DNA of 64,000 bases from assembly GCA_044464485.1 (NCBI GenBank), contig JBIQLG010000002.1, forward strand, positions 1 to 64,000, written 5' to 3'. This stretch comes from Terrimesophilobacter sp044464485 (lineage in GTDB: Bacteria > Actinomycetota > Actinomycetes > Actinomycetales > Microbacteriaceae). Below, one piece after another: positions 17,033 to 24,803 of this stretch. The position numbers were made by a program, and so were the translations under genes. Under the pieces are notes generated by a model, which was given only the letters and a program-made list of their open reading frames with translations, had not been told where the DNA came from and did not search any database. Positions within the stretch are counted from its first letter, which is position 1; each line of letters starts with the position of its first letter.

Positions 17033-17827
17033 CTATCGCGCGAGAGCCCACATCGCGACCGCGGCGGCCGCCGCGACGTTGAGCGAATCGATGCCGTGGC
17101 GCATCGGAATCTGCACGATCGTGTCGGCGCTCGCGAGCGCCTCGGCGGTGAGGCCTTCGCCCTCCGTGCCGAGCACGAGAGCGACGCGATCAGGCGGATG
17201 CGCGGCAAACTCGCGCAGACTCACCGCGCCCTGTGCGAGCGCGAGCGCAGCAATGTGGAATCCGGATGCCGAGAGCACTTCGCGGGTCTCCGCCCACTCC
17301 CCCACGCGCGTCCACGGCACTTGCAGCACGGTCCCCATCGACACGCGGATCGCGCGGCGGTAGAACGGGTCGGAGCAGCGCGGTGTGACGAGCACGGCAT
17401 CCGCGCCGATTGCGGCAACCGACCGGAAGATCGCGCCGACATTGGTCGGATCGACGACGTTCTCGATAATGACCACGCGCCGTGCGTCGGCGAGCAAACC
17501 GGCCGCGCGTGGCAGCGCGGGCCGCTCGAGGGAGGCGATCAGTCCGCGATGGAGCAGGTATCCCGTGAGTTCGGCAAGCAGGTCGGCGGGGCCGCTGAAC
17601 ACCGGTACGTCGTCCCCGACGAGCGAGACCGCGTCCTCCACGGTCCCGCCGAGAGCCAGGACCGCGCGAGGCACGTGTCCCGCGGCGAGCGCGCGTTCCA
17701 GCACGAGCGCCGATTCGGCGATGTACACGCCGTGAGGCCCGCGGCCGTTCTTGAGCAGAACGTCGGTCGCGTGGGCGAAGTCGGCGAGCCTCGGGTCGCT
17801 GAGATCCGTGATCTCGATGACCGGCAT
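17033..17827 (-). CDS. TrmH/SpoU family RNA 2'-O-methyltransferase
   Basis: 264 aa. An N-terminal L30e-like substrate-binding domain (ESALVLERALAAG..P.AVL) precedes the knotted SPOUT catalytic domain, with its motifs IIENVVDPTNVGAIFRSVAAIG (motif 1), LVLGTEGEGL (motif 2) and IPMRHGIDSLNVAAAAAV (motif 3). It methylates the 2'-hydroxyl of rRNA or tRNA using SAM; the target base cannot be told from sequence. It lies 15 bp downstream of the SDR gene in the same orientation and is convergent with the ABC exporter. Confidence 0.9.
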   Translation of the reverse strand: MPVIEITDLSDPRLADFAHATDVLLKNGRGPHGVYIAESALVLERALAAGHVPRAVLALGGTVEDAVSLVGDDVPVFSGPADLLAELTGYLLHRGLIASLERPALPRAAGLLADARRVVIIENVVDPTNVGAIFRSVAAIGADAVLVTPRCSDPFYRRAIRVSMGTVLQVPWTRVGEWAETREVLSASGFHIAALALAQGAVSLREFAAHPPDRVALVLGTEGEGLTAEALASADTIVQIPMRHGIDSLNVAAAAAVAMWALAR

Positions 17828-17842
17828 CCGCGGCGAGTCCGA

Positions 17843-18601
17843 CTACTTCGGCTGCATGCGGATGGCGCCGTCGAGGCGGATGACCTCGCCGTTGAGCATC
17901 GCGTTTTCCACGATGTGCTTCACGAGTGCCGCGTACTCCTCGGGGCGCCCGAGACGTGACGGATGCGGCACTTGCGTGCCGAGCGAGTCGCGCGCCGCTT
18001 GAGGCAGACCGGCAAGCATCGGAGTGTCGAACGTGCCCGGTGCGATCGTCATGACGCGGATGAAGCGCGCCGCGAGCTCGCGCGCAAGCGGCAGGGTCAT
18101 TGCCGCGACGCCGCCCTTCGACGCCGAATACGCCGTTTGCCCGATTTGCCCGTCGAACGCGGCCACGGATGCCGTATTCACGATCACGCCGCGCTCCGAC
18201 TCGCCCTGACCCTCCCCGCCGATCGGCTCGGTCGCCGCCATCGCTTCCGCCGCGAGTCTGATCACGTTGAACGTGCCGATCAAATTCACCCGGATGACAC
18301 GCTCGAAGTGGTCGAGCGGCTGCGGCCCCTCCTTTCCCAGGGCTCGCTCGGCCGTCGCTATGCCGGCGCAATTCACCACAATGCGCAGCGGTTTCGTCGC
18401 CATCGCGATCGCCGCGCGCACCTGCTCCTCATCGGTGACATCCGCGGCCGCGAAGGTCATTCCGGGAATATCCGCGCCGCCCGAACTGGGCAAGTCGATG
18501 ATAATGACTTCGGCTCCCGCCTCGGCGAGCATCGTCGCGGTCGCGAGGCCGAGCCCCGAGGCGCCGCCTGTGACGAGCGCCGCACATCCTGAAATCTGCA
18601 T
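17843..18601 (-). CDS. SDR: 3-hydroxyacyl-CoA dehydrogenase type II-like
   Basis: 252 aa from the ATG at 18601 (AAGGA 8 nt upstream). Classical short-chain dehydrogenase: cofactor motif TGGASGLGLAT, acidic IIIDLPSS favouring NAD, active-site Ser in NTASVAA and Tyr/Lys in TAYSASKGG. The C-terminal RLDGAIRM is typical of the HSD10/hydroxyacyl-CoA dehydrogenase group. With the thiolase 25 bp upstream it would form a beta-oxidation pair (3-hydroxyacyl-CoA to 3-ketoacyl-CoA, then cleavage). Confidence 0.88.
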   Translation of the reverse strand: MQISGCAALVTGGASGLGLATATMLAEAGAEVIIIDLPSSGGADIPGMTFAAADVTDEEQVRAAIAMATKPLRIVVNCAGIATAERALGKEGPQPLDHFERVIRVNLIGTFNVIRLAAEAMAATEPIGGEGQGESERGVIVNTASVAAFDGQIGQTAYSASKGGVAAMTLPLARELAARFIRVMTIAPGTFDTPMLAGLPQAARDSLGTQVPHPSRLGRPEEYAALVKHIVENAMLNGEVIRLDGAIRMQPK

Positions 18602-18626
18602 GATGGATCCTTCTGCTGAAAAGAGG

Positions 18627-19787
18627 TTAGAGCCGTTCGATAATCGTCGCGTTGGCCATGCCGCCACCCTCGCACATGGTTTGCAGGCCCCAGCGGCCGC
18701 CGGTAGCTTCGAGCTGATTGACGAGGGTCGTGAGCAGGCGGGTGCCGGATGCGCCGAGCGGATGCCCGAGCGCGATCGCGCCGCCGCGCGGGTTCAGTTT
18801 GTCGGGGTCCGTGTCGAACTCTTTTTGCCACGCGAGCGGTACCGACGCGAACGCTTCGTTCACCTCGTAAACGTCCATATCGCCGATCGACATTCGGGCG
18901 CGCTCGAGCACCTTCTTTGTCGCCGGAATGATACCCGTAAGCATGTAGAGCGGATCGCTGCCGGTCACCGAGAACGCGTGGAATCGCGCGCGCGGCGTTA
19001 GGCCGAGGCTTGCCGCGCGCTCCGCACTCATGATGAGGGCAGCGGAGGCACCGTCCGTGAACGGGCTCGAGTTGCCGGGCGTGATGTTCCAGTCGATGTC
19101 GGGAAAACGCGCGGCCAATTCGTCGGTACGGAATGCCGGGTTCAGGCCGGCGAGACCCTCGACGGTTGTCGACTCACGCACCGTTTCATCGACGGTGTGG
19201 CCGCCGGTTTCCACGATTTCGGTTGCAAACGCTTCTCGTGCTTCGACGGCGAGCCGATGCGAACGTGCGGAAAACTCGTCCAGCGTCGTGCGGTCAAAGC
19301 CCCACTTTTTCGCGATGAGCTCAGCGGAGACCCCCTGGTTTACGAGCCCCTCCGGGTATCGTGCACGCAGCTTGTCACCGAAACGATCCATCCCGATATT
19401 GGATGCCCCGAGCGGAATACGGCTCATCGACTCCACACCGCACGCGATGACGATGTCGTACTGACCGGTCATCACGCCCTGCGCAGCGAACATCGCCGCC
19501 TGCTGGCTGGATCCGCATTGCCGATCGATGGTCGTGCCGGGCACATGTTCGGGGAAACCGGCCGCAAGCACGGCGTTGCGCGCAATGTTGTACGCCTGTT
19601 CACCGACTTGCGACACGCATCCGGCGAGCACATCGTCGATGAGGTCGGGGTCGAGGTCGCTGCGCTGAACGAGCGTCTCAAGCACCCCCGCAAGCAAATC
19701 GACCGAATGGATGCCGGAAAGCTGACCGCCTGGTTTACCCCGGCCGCTCGGGGTGCGGATGACGTCGACAATGACTGCTTCATGCAT
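18627..19787 (-). CDS. Acetyl-CoA C-acyltransferase (thiolase)
   Basis: 386 aa thiolase II. Nucleophilic Cys in TIDRQCGSSQQA (~90), catalytic His in GGAIALGHPLGASG and the second Cys in QTMCEGGGMANA, plus EVNEAFA. All are intact. FadA-type degradative thiolase is most likely given the hydroxyacyl-CoA dehydrogenase beside it. It could also supply acetoacetyl-CoA to the HMG-CoA synthase, since no other thiolase is visible near the mevalonate genes. Diverges from a RidA gene over a 130-bp intergenic region. Confidence 0.92.
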   Translation of the reverse strand: MHEAVIVDVIRTPSGRGKPGGQLSGIHSVDLLAGVLETLVQRSDLDPDLIDDVLAGCVSQVGEQAYNIARNAVLAAGFPEHVPGTTIDRQCGSSQQAAMFAAQGVMTGQYDIVIACGVESMSRIPLGASNIGMDRFGDKLRARYPEGLVNQGVSAELIAKKWGFDRTTLDEFSARSHRLAVEAREAFATEIVETGGHTVDETVRESTTVEGLAGLNPAFRTDELAARFPDIDWNITPGNSSPFTDGASAALIMSAERAASLGLTPRARFHAFSVTGSDPLYMLTGIIPATKKVLERARMSIGDMDVYEVNEAFASVPLAWQKEFDTDPDKLNPRGGAIALGHPLGASGTRLLTTLVNQLEATGGRWGLQTMCEGGGMANATIIERL

Positions 19788-19917
19788 GGCCCCAGCCTAT
19801 CGACGCGGCGGCACGCGTGCTCTGGCAGTCCTCGAGTTGATCGACTACAGTGACGGGACTCGACCGTGAGTGAGCATTCGAGGGCTTCTCACATAACTGG
19901 CGGGAAAGAGGATAGCA

Positions 19918-20277
19918 ATGGAACCGGATCCGCACCCCTACAGCATGGCCTACGAAGTCGACGGATTTGTGTTCGTCTCCGGTGCCCTGTCCATCGATCC
20001 CGACGGCAAAGCCGTCGGTGGGCGGATGGAAGCGCTTGACGCGGCAATCGACCGGATGACCGAACGCCTCGCCACAGCTGGTGGAAGCCTCGCGAACGTC
20101 ATCAAACTCACCTACTTCGTGACAGATGTGACACTGCGCGAGGAAGCGAATCGCCAGTTCGAACGGCTGTTCGCGGAGCCCAGGCCAGCACGCACCTTTA
20201 TGGAAGTCAGCCGACTCCCCTACGAGGCGACGGTAGAAATCGACTGCATCGCGCACCTGAGCGTGGGCCGCGGGTAG
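19918..20277 (+). CDS. RidA family (enamine/imine deaminase-like) protein
   Basis: 119 aa trimeric chorismate-mutase-like fold. The family Arg that contacts the substrate carboxylate is in RPARTFMEVSRLP, and the C-terminal VEIDCIAHL is typical of RidA. Such proteins hydrolyse reactive 2-aminoacrylate and related imines or act in specific catabolic steps. GAGGA 6 nt before the ATG supports the start. The following membrane-protein gene begins 28 bp later and is probably co-transcribed. Confidence 0.88.
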   Translation: MEPDPHPYSMAYEVDGFVFVSGALSIDPDGKAVGGRMEALDAAIDRMTERLATAGGSLANVIKLTYFVTDVTLREEANRQFERLFAEPRPARTFMEVSRLPYEATVEIDCIAHLSVGRG

Positions 20278-20296
20278 GTTCCAGCGAAGTGATATC

Positions 20297-20310
20297 GTCA
20301 CTGAAGTGAC
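20297..20310. promoter_or_regulatory. Inverted repeat over the DUF3995 start
   Basis: GTCACT-GA-AGTGAC, a perfect 6-bp inverted repeat, overlaps the first possible GTG (20306) of the next gene. It is immediately preceded by GTGA-N5-TCAC at 20289-20301. It could be an operator, or simply block that start and favour the GTG at 20315. Confidence 0.35.
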
Positions 20311-20743
20311 GTGTGTGAACAGGCTTGTTGGCATCATCGCGTCGGCCGCACTCTCCGCCATCGGTGTTGCGCATGTCGCGTGGGGGCGCGGCTCCAGTTG
20401 GCCAATGAACGACCGCGCAGAACTCGCGGACGCTGTTGTCGGGAGCGACACAGTTCCCTCCCCCGCCGCTTGTTACGTGGTAGCCACCGGCATGTTCGGC
20501 GCAGCTGCGATCGTGGCAACAGACGGTGTTCGTTTCGCACGTTGGCGTTCTGCTTTACGCTGGGGCGTTGTCGCGGGACTCACCGCGCGTGGACTGCTCG
20601 GAGGCACCACAGCGACCTCGGTACTCGGGTTCCCCAAGCCTTCCGAACGATTTCGAACACTCGATTCGAGTTTTTACCGTCCACTCTGCCTGTCCCTCGC
20701 AGCGTTGATCGGGCTGGCGCAGGCAACACGCAACCGCACCTAG
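20306..20743 (+). CDS. DUF3995 family membrane protein
   Basis: 145 aa with four hydrophobic segments. The family signature is seen as IGVAHVAWGRGSSWP near the N-terminus and AVVGSDTVPSPAACYVVATGMFG in the middle. Function unknown. Two GTG starts are possible (20306 and 20315); neither has a good ribosome site. Convergent with the succinate-semialdehyde dehydrogenase gene, with 30 bp between them and no obvious terminator hairpin. Confidence 0.75.
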   Translation: MTCVNRLVGIIASAALSAIGVAHVAWGRGSSWPMNDRAELADAVVGSDTVPSPAACYVVATGMFGAAAIVATDGVRFARWRSALRWGVVAGLTARGLLGGTTATSVLGFPKPSERFRTLDSSFYRPLCLSLAALIGLAQATRNRT

Positions 20744-20773
20744 GCCGAGCCTGATTGGACCGCGCCTGATGCG

Positions 20774-22240
20774 TTACGGGTTCGGTGTGAGGGTGTACTT
20801 CGTCGACAGATATTCGTGGATGCCCTCGAAGCCACCTTCGCGGCCCAATCCCGATTGCTTCACTCCGCCAAACGGTGCAGCGGCGTTGGAGGCGACGCCG
20901 ACATTCAGGCCCATCATGCCCGTGTCGATGGCCTCGATCATCCGCTGGCCGCGCGCGAGATCCTTCGTGTACACGTAGCCGATGAGGCCGTACTCGGTAT
21001 CGTTGGCCATCCGCACGGCGTCAGCTTCGTCCTTGAACGATGCGATCGAGAGTACAGGGCCGAAGATCTCCTCCGTGAGGATGTCGCTGCCGGGCTGCAC
21101 ATTGCTGATCACGGTGGGCTCGTAGAACGTGCCGTCGCCGTCGATTGCCGAGCCACCCGTGTGCACTGTCGCCCCCCTCTTCACGGCATCCGCGACGAGG
21201 TCGCCGACCTTCGCGACCGCTTTGGCGTCGATGAGCGGGCCGATCGTCACGCCGTCCTCGGTGCCGCGGCCGACCTTGAACGCCTTCACGCGGTCGGTAA
21301 CCCGTTTGGCGAACTCCTCGGCAACCGACTCGTGCACGATGAAGCGGTTACCGGCGGTGCAGGCCTGACCGATGTTGCGGAACTTCGCGATCATCGCGCC
21401 CTCAACCGCCTTGTCGAGGTCGGCATCCTCAAACACGATGAACGGGGCATTGCCACCCAACTCCATCGAGGTGCGCAGCACGCCATCCGCCGCTTGTTTG
21501 AGCAGCGCGACGCCGACGGGGGTCGACCCGGTGAAACTCAGTTTGCGCAAGCGCGAATCAGCGAAGATCGGCTTCGACACAGCGCTCGAGGATGACGTCG
21601 TGAGGACGTTCACGACGCCGGCGGGAAGATCGGCCTCCTCGAGCAGCTTCACGAACGCAAGCGTGGTGAGCGGAGTGAGAGCGGCCGGTTTGACCACGAC
21701 GGTGCAGCCTGCGGCGAGCGCCGGCGCAATCTTGCGCGTCGCCATCGCGAGCGGGAAGTTCCACGGGGTGATGAGGTAACAGGGGCCGACCGGGCGCTGC
21801 GTCACGATCATCGTGCCCGTGCCCTCAGGATTCGATCCATAGCGACCCTGAATACGAACAGCCTCTTCGCTGAACCAGCGGAGGAATTCGGCGCCGTACT
21901 TCACTTCGCCCATCGACTCCGCGAGCGGCTTGCCCATCTCCAGCGTCATGAGCAACGCGAAATCGTCCGCGCGCTCCATGAGCAGATCGAACGCGCGGCG
22001 CAGGATGTTGCTGCGCTCCCTGGCCGGAGTTGCCGCCCACGTGTCTTGCGTTTCGGCGGCGGCATCCATCGCGTGTTGCGCGTCGTCCGCTGTTGCATCG
22101 GCGATCGTGCGGATCACGGCGCCCGTCGCTGGGTCGTGCACGTCGAGCGTGCCGCCGCCCGTCGCACCAACCCATTTGCCCGCAATGAACAGCTTGTCGG
22201 GAACGGAAGCCAGCAGGTCCGCCTCGCGCGCATTACTCAT
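20774..22240 (-). CDS. gabD: Succinate-semialdehyde dehydrogenase
   Basis: 488 aa aldehyde dehydrogenase. Catalytic Cys in FRNIGQACTAGNRF, general-base Glu in MELGGNAPFIVFEDADLD, cofactor strand ITPWNFPLAMATRKIAPALAAG, and C-terminal AAPFGGVKQSGLGREGG. The SSADH subgroup is supported by length and by position next to the homoprotocatechuate genes, whose end product is succinate semialdehyde. The enzyme oxidises that to succinate for the TCA cycle. AAGGAG lies 7 nt before the ATG. Divergent from the FAH-RraA gene, probably under the same GntR control. Confidence 0.9.
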   Translation of the reverse strand: MSNAREADLLASVPDKLFIAGKWVGATGGGTLDVHDPATGAVIRTIADATADDAQHAMDAAAETQDTWAATPARERSNILRRAFDLLMERADDFALLMTLEMGKPLAESMGEVKYGAEFLRWFSEEAVRIQGRYGSNPEGTGTMIVTQRPVGPCYLITPWNFPLAMATRKIAPALAAGCTVVVKPAALTPLTTLAFVKLLEEADLPAGVVNVLTTSSSSAVSKPIFADSRLRKLSFTGSTPVGVALLKQAADGVLRTSMELGGNAPFIVFEDADLDKAVEGAMIAKFRNIGQACTAGNRFIVHESVAEEFAKRVTDRVKAFKVGRGTEDGVTIGPLIDAKAVAKVGDLVADAVKRGATVHTGGSAIDGDGTFYEPTVISNVQPGSDILTEEIFGPVLSIASFKDEADAVRMANDTEYGLIGYVYTKDLARGQRMIEAIDTGMMGLNVGVASNAAAPFGGVKQSGLGREGGFEGIHEYLSTKYTLTPNP

Positions 22241-22339
22241 GGAAGTGCTCCTTCGTGATCTGGTTCCAGAATAGCGATGCGACAGCCCTTCGGCTGACCG
22301 CCCGCTGCCCGATCGATGCGAGCCCCTCCCGTCTTCCCG

Positions 22340-22432
22340 TTCGAAATTCAGGCAATTCGAACGACACGGGATTGGAAGCGCCGAGTTTCCGGGCCCCCTC
22401 CTCGCACCGGACGATTCTGCCTGAATTGCGAA
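22340..22432. repeat. 93-bp segment bounded by 15-bp inverted repeats
   Basis: Arms TTCGAAATTCAGGCA (22340-22354) and TGCCTGAATTGCGAA (22418-22432) match at 14 of 15 positions and enclose 63 bp without an ORF. It lies in the 260-bp space between gabD and the FAH-RraA gene. Either two operator half-arrays that could support a loop, or a small non-autonomous inverted-repeat element. No target-site duplication was evident. Confidence 0.5.
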
Positions 22433-22467
22433 CCGCAGCTTGTGGAACGAGGCAGAGTGTGGTGGGA

Positions 22468-22489
22468 TTGTATATTATTTCGTACATAA
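22468..22489. promoter_or_regulatory. Candidate GntR-type operator / promoter of the hpa operon
   Basis: TTGTATA-N8-TACATAA is an imperfect inverted repeat (TTrTrTA arms) ending 11 bp before the ATG of the FAH-RraA gene. It overlaps -10-like TATATT (22471-22476). AT-rich GTAC/TTGTA sites of this kind are bound by FCD-type GntR repressors, and a GntR gene is the second gene of the operon. Promoter overlap suggests repression relieved by an aromatic acid or pathway intermediate. Confidence 0.5.
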
Positions 22490-22500
22490 CTGGAGTTGGT

Positions 22501-23991
22501 ATGCACGACTCAAGCGTTCCCGCCATCGATGCACTGATTGGTCAAAAACCAGGCAAGGTCATCGCGGTTCACCTCAACTACCCCAGCCGCGCCGCGCAGC
22601 GTGGGCGCACCCCTACGCAGCCCGGATACTTCCTGAAGCCCTCCACGTCGCTCTCCGCCTCCGGTACCCCGCTCGAGCGCCCTGCCGGATGCGAACTGCT
22701 CGCGTTCGAAGGCGAAATCGCGCTCATCATCGGCAAAGAAGCTCGCGGCGTGACACCGGAAGAAGGCTGGAGCCACGTTTCCGGAATCACGGCCGCAAAC
22801 GACTTCGGGGTTTACGACCTGAAATACGCGGACAAAGGCTCCAACTTGCGTTCGAAAGGCGGGGATGGGTTCACGCCGCTCGGCCCGTCCGTCCTTGCGG
22901 CTAACCTTATTGATCCGAGTGCTCTCACGCTTCGAACCTGGGTGAATGGCGAGCTCGTGCAGGAAGACTCCACGAAGACGCTGTTGTTCCCGTTCGGCCA
23001 ACTCGTCGCTGACCTCTCGCAGCTGATCACGCTGGAGGCAGGGGACGTCATCCTCACCGGCACACCCGCCGGCTCCACGGTGGTACAGCCGGGTGACACC
23101 GTCGAGGTTGCCGTCGACGACGATGACGGCAGATCGACCGGACGCCTCACTACTCCCATCGTCGAAGGCACCACGCCGTTCGCTGATTTCGGGGCCGCGC
23201 CAAGAGTCAATGACGACCTGCGCGTCGAAGCATACGGATCGGAAGAAGCAGCGTCGTTGGTTTCGAGACGGCCCGCGGCCTCCGAAACCAGCAGGAAGCT
23301 TAGTGAAGCGCTCGTCGCGAAAATCAACTCCGTCGGGACCGCAACGCTCAGCTCGCAATTGCGGAAGCGCGGACTCAACACTGTTTCCATCGACGGGCTC
23401 ACGCCGAGCCAGCCCGGTACGCGCATGGTCGGCCTCGCCCGCACCGTGCGGTTCATCCCCGGCCGCGAAGACCTGTTCGCGAGCCACGGGGGCGGCTACA
23501 ACGCCCAAAAACGCGCGTTCGATTCGCTGAACCCGGGCGAGGTGCTGGTGATCGACGCTCGCGGCGAGCGCGGCACGGGCACTGTCGGCGACATCCTCGC
23601 GCTGCGAGCGCAAGTGCGCGGCGCTGCAGGAATCGTGACGGATGGCGGCGTACGCGACCTCGACGCGGTCACGGCGCTCGGCATTCCCACCTACCACGCG
23701 GGCGCACACCCGGCCGTGCTGGGTCGACGGCACGTCCCGTGGGACACCGACGTGACCATCGCGTGCGGTGGCACCGCCGTGCAGCCAGGCGACGTGATTG
23801 TGGGAGATAACGACGGTGTGCTCGTGATCCCGCCCGGGCTCATCGAGGAACTCGTCGACGACGCCATCGAACAAGAGTCGCAGGAAAGCTTCATTGCCGA
23901 ACGGGTCGCCGCCGGCGAGGGCGTCGACGGGCTCTACCCGATGAATTCGCAGTGGAAAGCCAGGTATGAAGCATGGTGCTCGGCACAATAA
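22501..23991 (+). CDS. Fumarylacetoacetate hydrolase-family domain fused to RraA-like aldolase domain
   Basis: 496 aa from the ATG at 22501 (GGAG 7 nt upstream). Residues ~1-235 are a FAH/HpaG-type domain with metal ligands in FEGEIALIIGKEA and NDFGVYDLKYADKGSN and a GDVILTGTPAG loop. This is the chemistry of 5-oxo-1,2,5-tricarboxypentene decarboxylase/isomerase. Residues ~280-496 are an RraA-like fold with GTVGDILALRAQVRGAAGIV and DGGVRDLDA, the Arg-Asp pair of HMG/CHA-type pyruvate aldolases and oxaloacetate decarboxylases. The linker (~252-263) carries a palindromic repeat. A gene for ring-cleavage product processing; the exact step done by the RraA half is unknown. Confidence 0.85.
   Translation: MHDSSVPAIDALIGQKPGKVIAVHLNYPSRAAQRGRTPTQPGYFLKPSTSLSASGTPLERPAGCELLAFEGEIALIIGKEARGVTPEEGWSHVSGITAANDFGVYDLKYADKGSNLRSKGGDGFTPLGPSVLAANLIDPSALTLRTWVNGELVQEDSTKTLLFPFGQLVADLSQLITLEAGDVILTGTPAGSTVVQPGDTVEVAVDDDDGRSTGRLTTPIVEGTTPFADFGAAPRVNDDLRVEAYGSEEAASLVSRRPAASETSRKLSEALVAKINSVGTATLSSQLRKRGLNTVSIDGLTPSQPGTRMVGLARTVRFIPGREDLFASHGGGYNAQKRAFDSLNPGEVLVIDARGERGTGTVGDILALRAQVRGAAGIVTDGGVRDLDAVTALGIPTYHAGAHPAVLGRRHVPWDTDVTIACGGTAVQPGDVIVGDNDGVLVIPPGLIEELVDDAIEQESQESFIAERVAAGEGVDGLYPMNSQWKARYEAWCSAQ
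23258..23290 (+). repeat. In-frame palindromic element of a second family (FAH-RraA linker)
   Basis: TGGTTTCGAGACG / CTCCGAAACCA around GGCCCGCGGCC: outer arms TGGTTTCG and CGAAACCA are perfect inverted repeats. Translated as LVSRRPAASETS in the linker between the two domains. It shares TTCGAGACGG with the CTCCC family but has different outer arms. Confidence 0.6.
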
Positions 23992-24803
23992 CGCGGGCGG
24001 ACGCGCCGACACCGAGCAAGTCGCAGCTCGCGTACGACTTCATTCGGGCGCGCATCGAAGACTCCCGGTACACGCCCGGATACCGCCTCGTCCTGGGTGC
24101 GATTGCAGGCGAGCTCGGCGTGAGCGTCGTTCCGGTGCGGGAAGCAATTCGGCGTCTCGAAGCCGAGGGGCTCGTGCACTTCGAGCGCAACGTCGGCGCG
24201 CAGGTGGCCATGGCCGATCCGCGCGAATACGAAGTGACGATGGAAACGCTGAGCCTCGTCGAGGGGTGGGCGACCGCGGCATCCGCCCGGTTCATGACCG
24301 CGGATGACGTGGCTCGGGCACGCGCGATCAACGACAACATGACCCAGACCCTGCATCACTTCGACCCGGTCGCCTTTACGCGCCTGAACCTCGACTTCCA
24401 CGCTGTGTTATTCGAGCACTGCCCGAACCCGCACATCCGCGACCTTGTCGACCGGGGCTGGTCGCGACTGCGCACGCTGCGCGAGTCGACCTTCAGTTTT
24501 GTGCCCGGTCGTGCTCGCGAGTCGGTGGCTGAGCATTCGAATATTCTCGACCTGATCGAGCGAAAGGCGGATGCCGTCGAACTCGAGTTCGCAGCCCGAA
24601 ACCACCGGCTCGCCACCCTCGACGCGTTCCTCGAGCACGAGGCCGCCCGTGGTTCCCTTCGAGAGCCTCAGGGAACGGCAGAGCAGAAACCGCTCCCTGA
24701 GGGGTCGCACAGCGCAACCCAACACTCACCGCTCCCCGAGGGGTCGCACAGCGACCGTCTCGAAGGGAGCCACCCTGCGACCAGACCCAAGGAGTCAGCA
24801 TGA
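23973..24803 (+). CDS. GntR family (FadR/FCD type) transcriptional regulator with repeat-derived tail
   Basis: 276 aa. Winged helix at ~18-80 (LAYDFIRARIEDSRYTPGYRL...VSVVPVREAIRRLEAEGLV) and an all-helical FCD ligand domain at ~90-222, including the metal-binding pattern D...H...H. The family normally ends near residue 225. The last ~50 residues (from GSLREPQG) come from palindromic elements and repeat PLPEGSH twice. Overlaps the FAH-RraA stop by 19 bp and the next gene by 4 bp. Probably the local regulator of homoprotocatechuate degradation. Confidence 0.88.
   Translation: MVLGTITRADAPTPSKSQLAYDFIRARIEDSRYTPGYRLVLGAIAGELGVSVVPVREAIRRLEAEGLVHFERNVGAQVAMADPREYEVTMETLSLVEGWATAASARFMTADDVARARAINDNMTQTLHHFDPVAFTRLNLDFHAVLFEHCPNPHIRDLVDRGWSRLRTLRESTFSFVPGRARESVAEHSNILDLIERKADAVELEFAARNHRLATLDAFLEHEAARGSLREPQGTAEQKPLPEGSHSATQHSPLPEGSHSDRLEGSHPATRPKESA
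24651..24770 (+). repeat. In-frame palindromic elements, copies 3a-3c (GntR C-terminus)
   Basis: A short palindrome GGTTCCCTTCGAGAGC / CTCAGGGAACGG (24651-24678) is followed by CGCTCCCTGAGGGGTCGCAC at 24691. Then comes a full copy, CGCTCCCCGAGGGGTCGCAC through CGTCTCGAAGGGAGC (24730-24770). The last is translated PLPEGSHSDRLEGS, nearly identical to the dnaX copy. The cluster looks like a nested or duplicated insertion. Confidence 0.8.
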
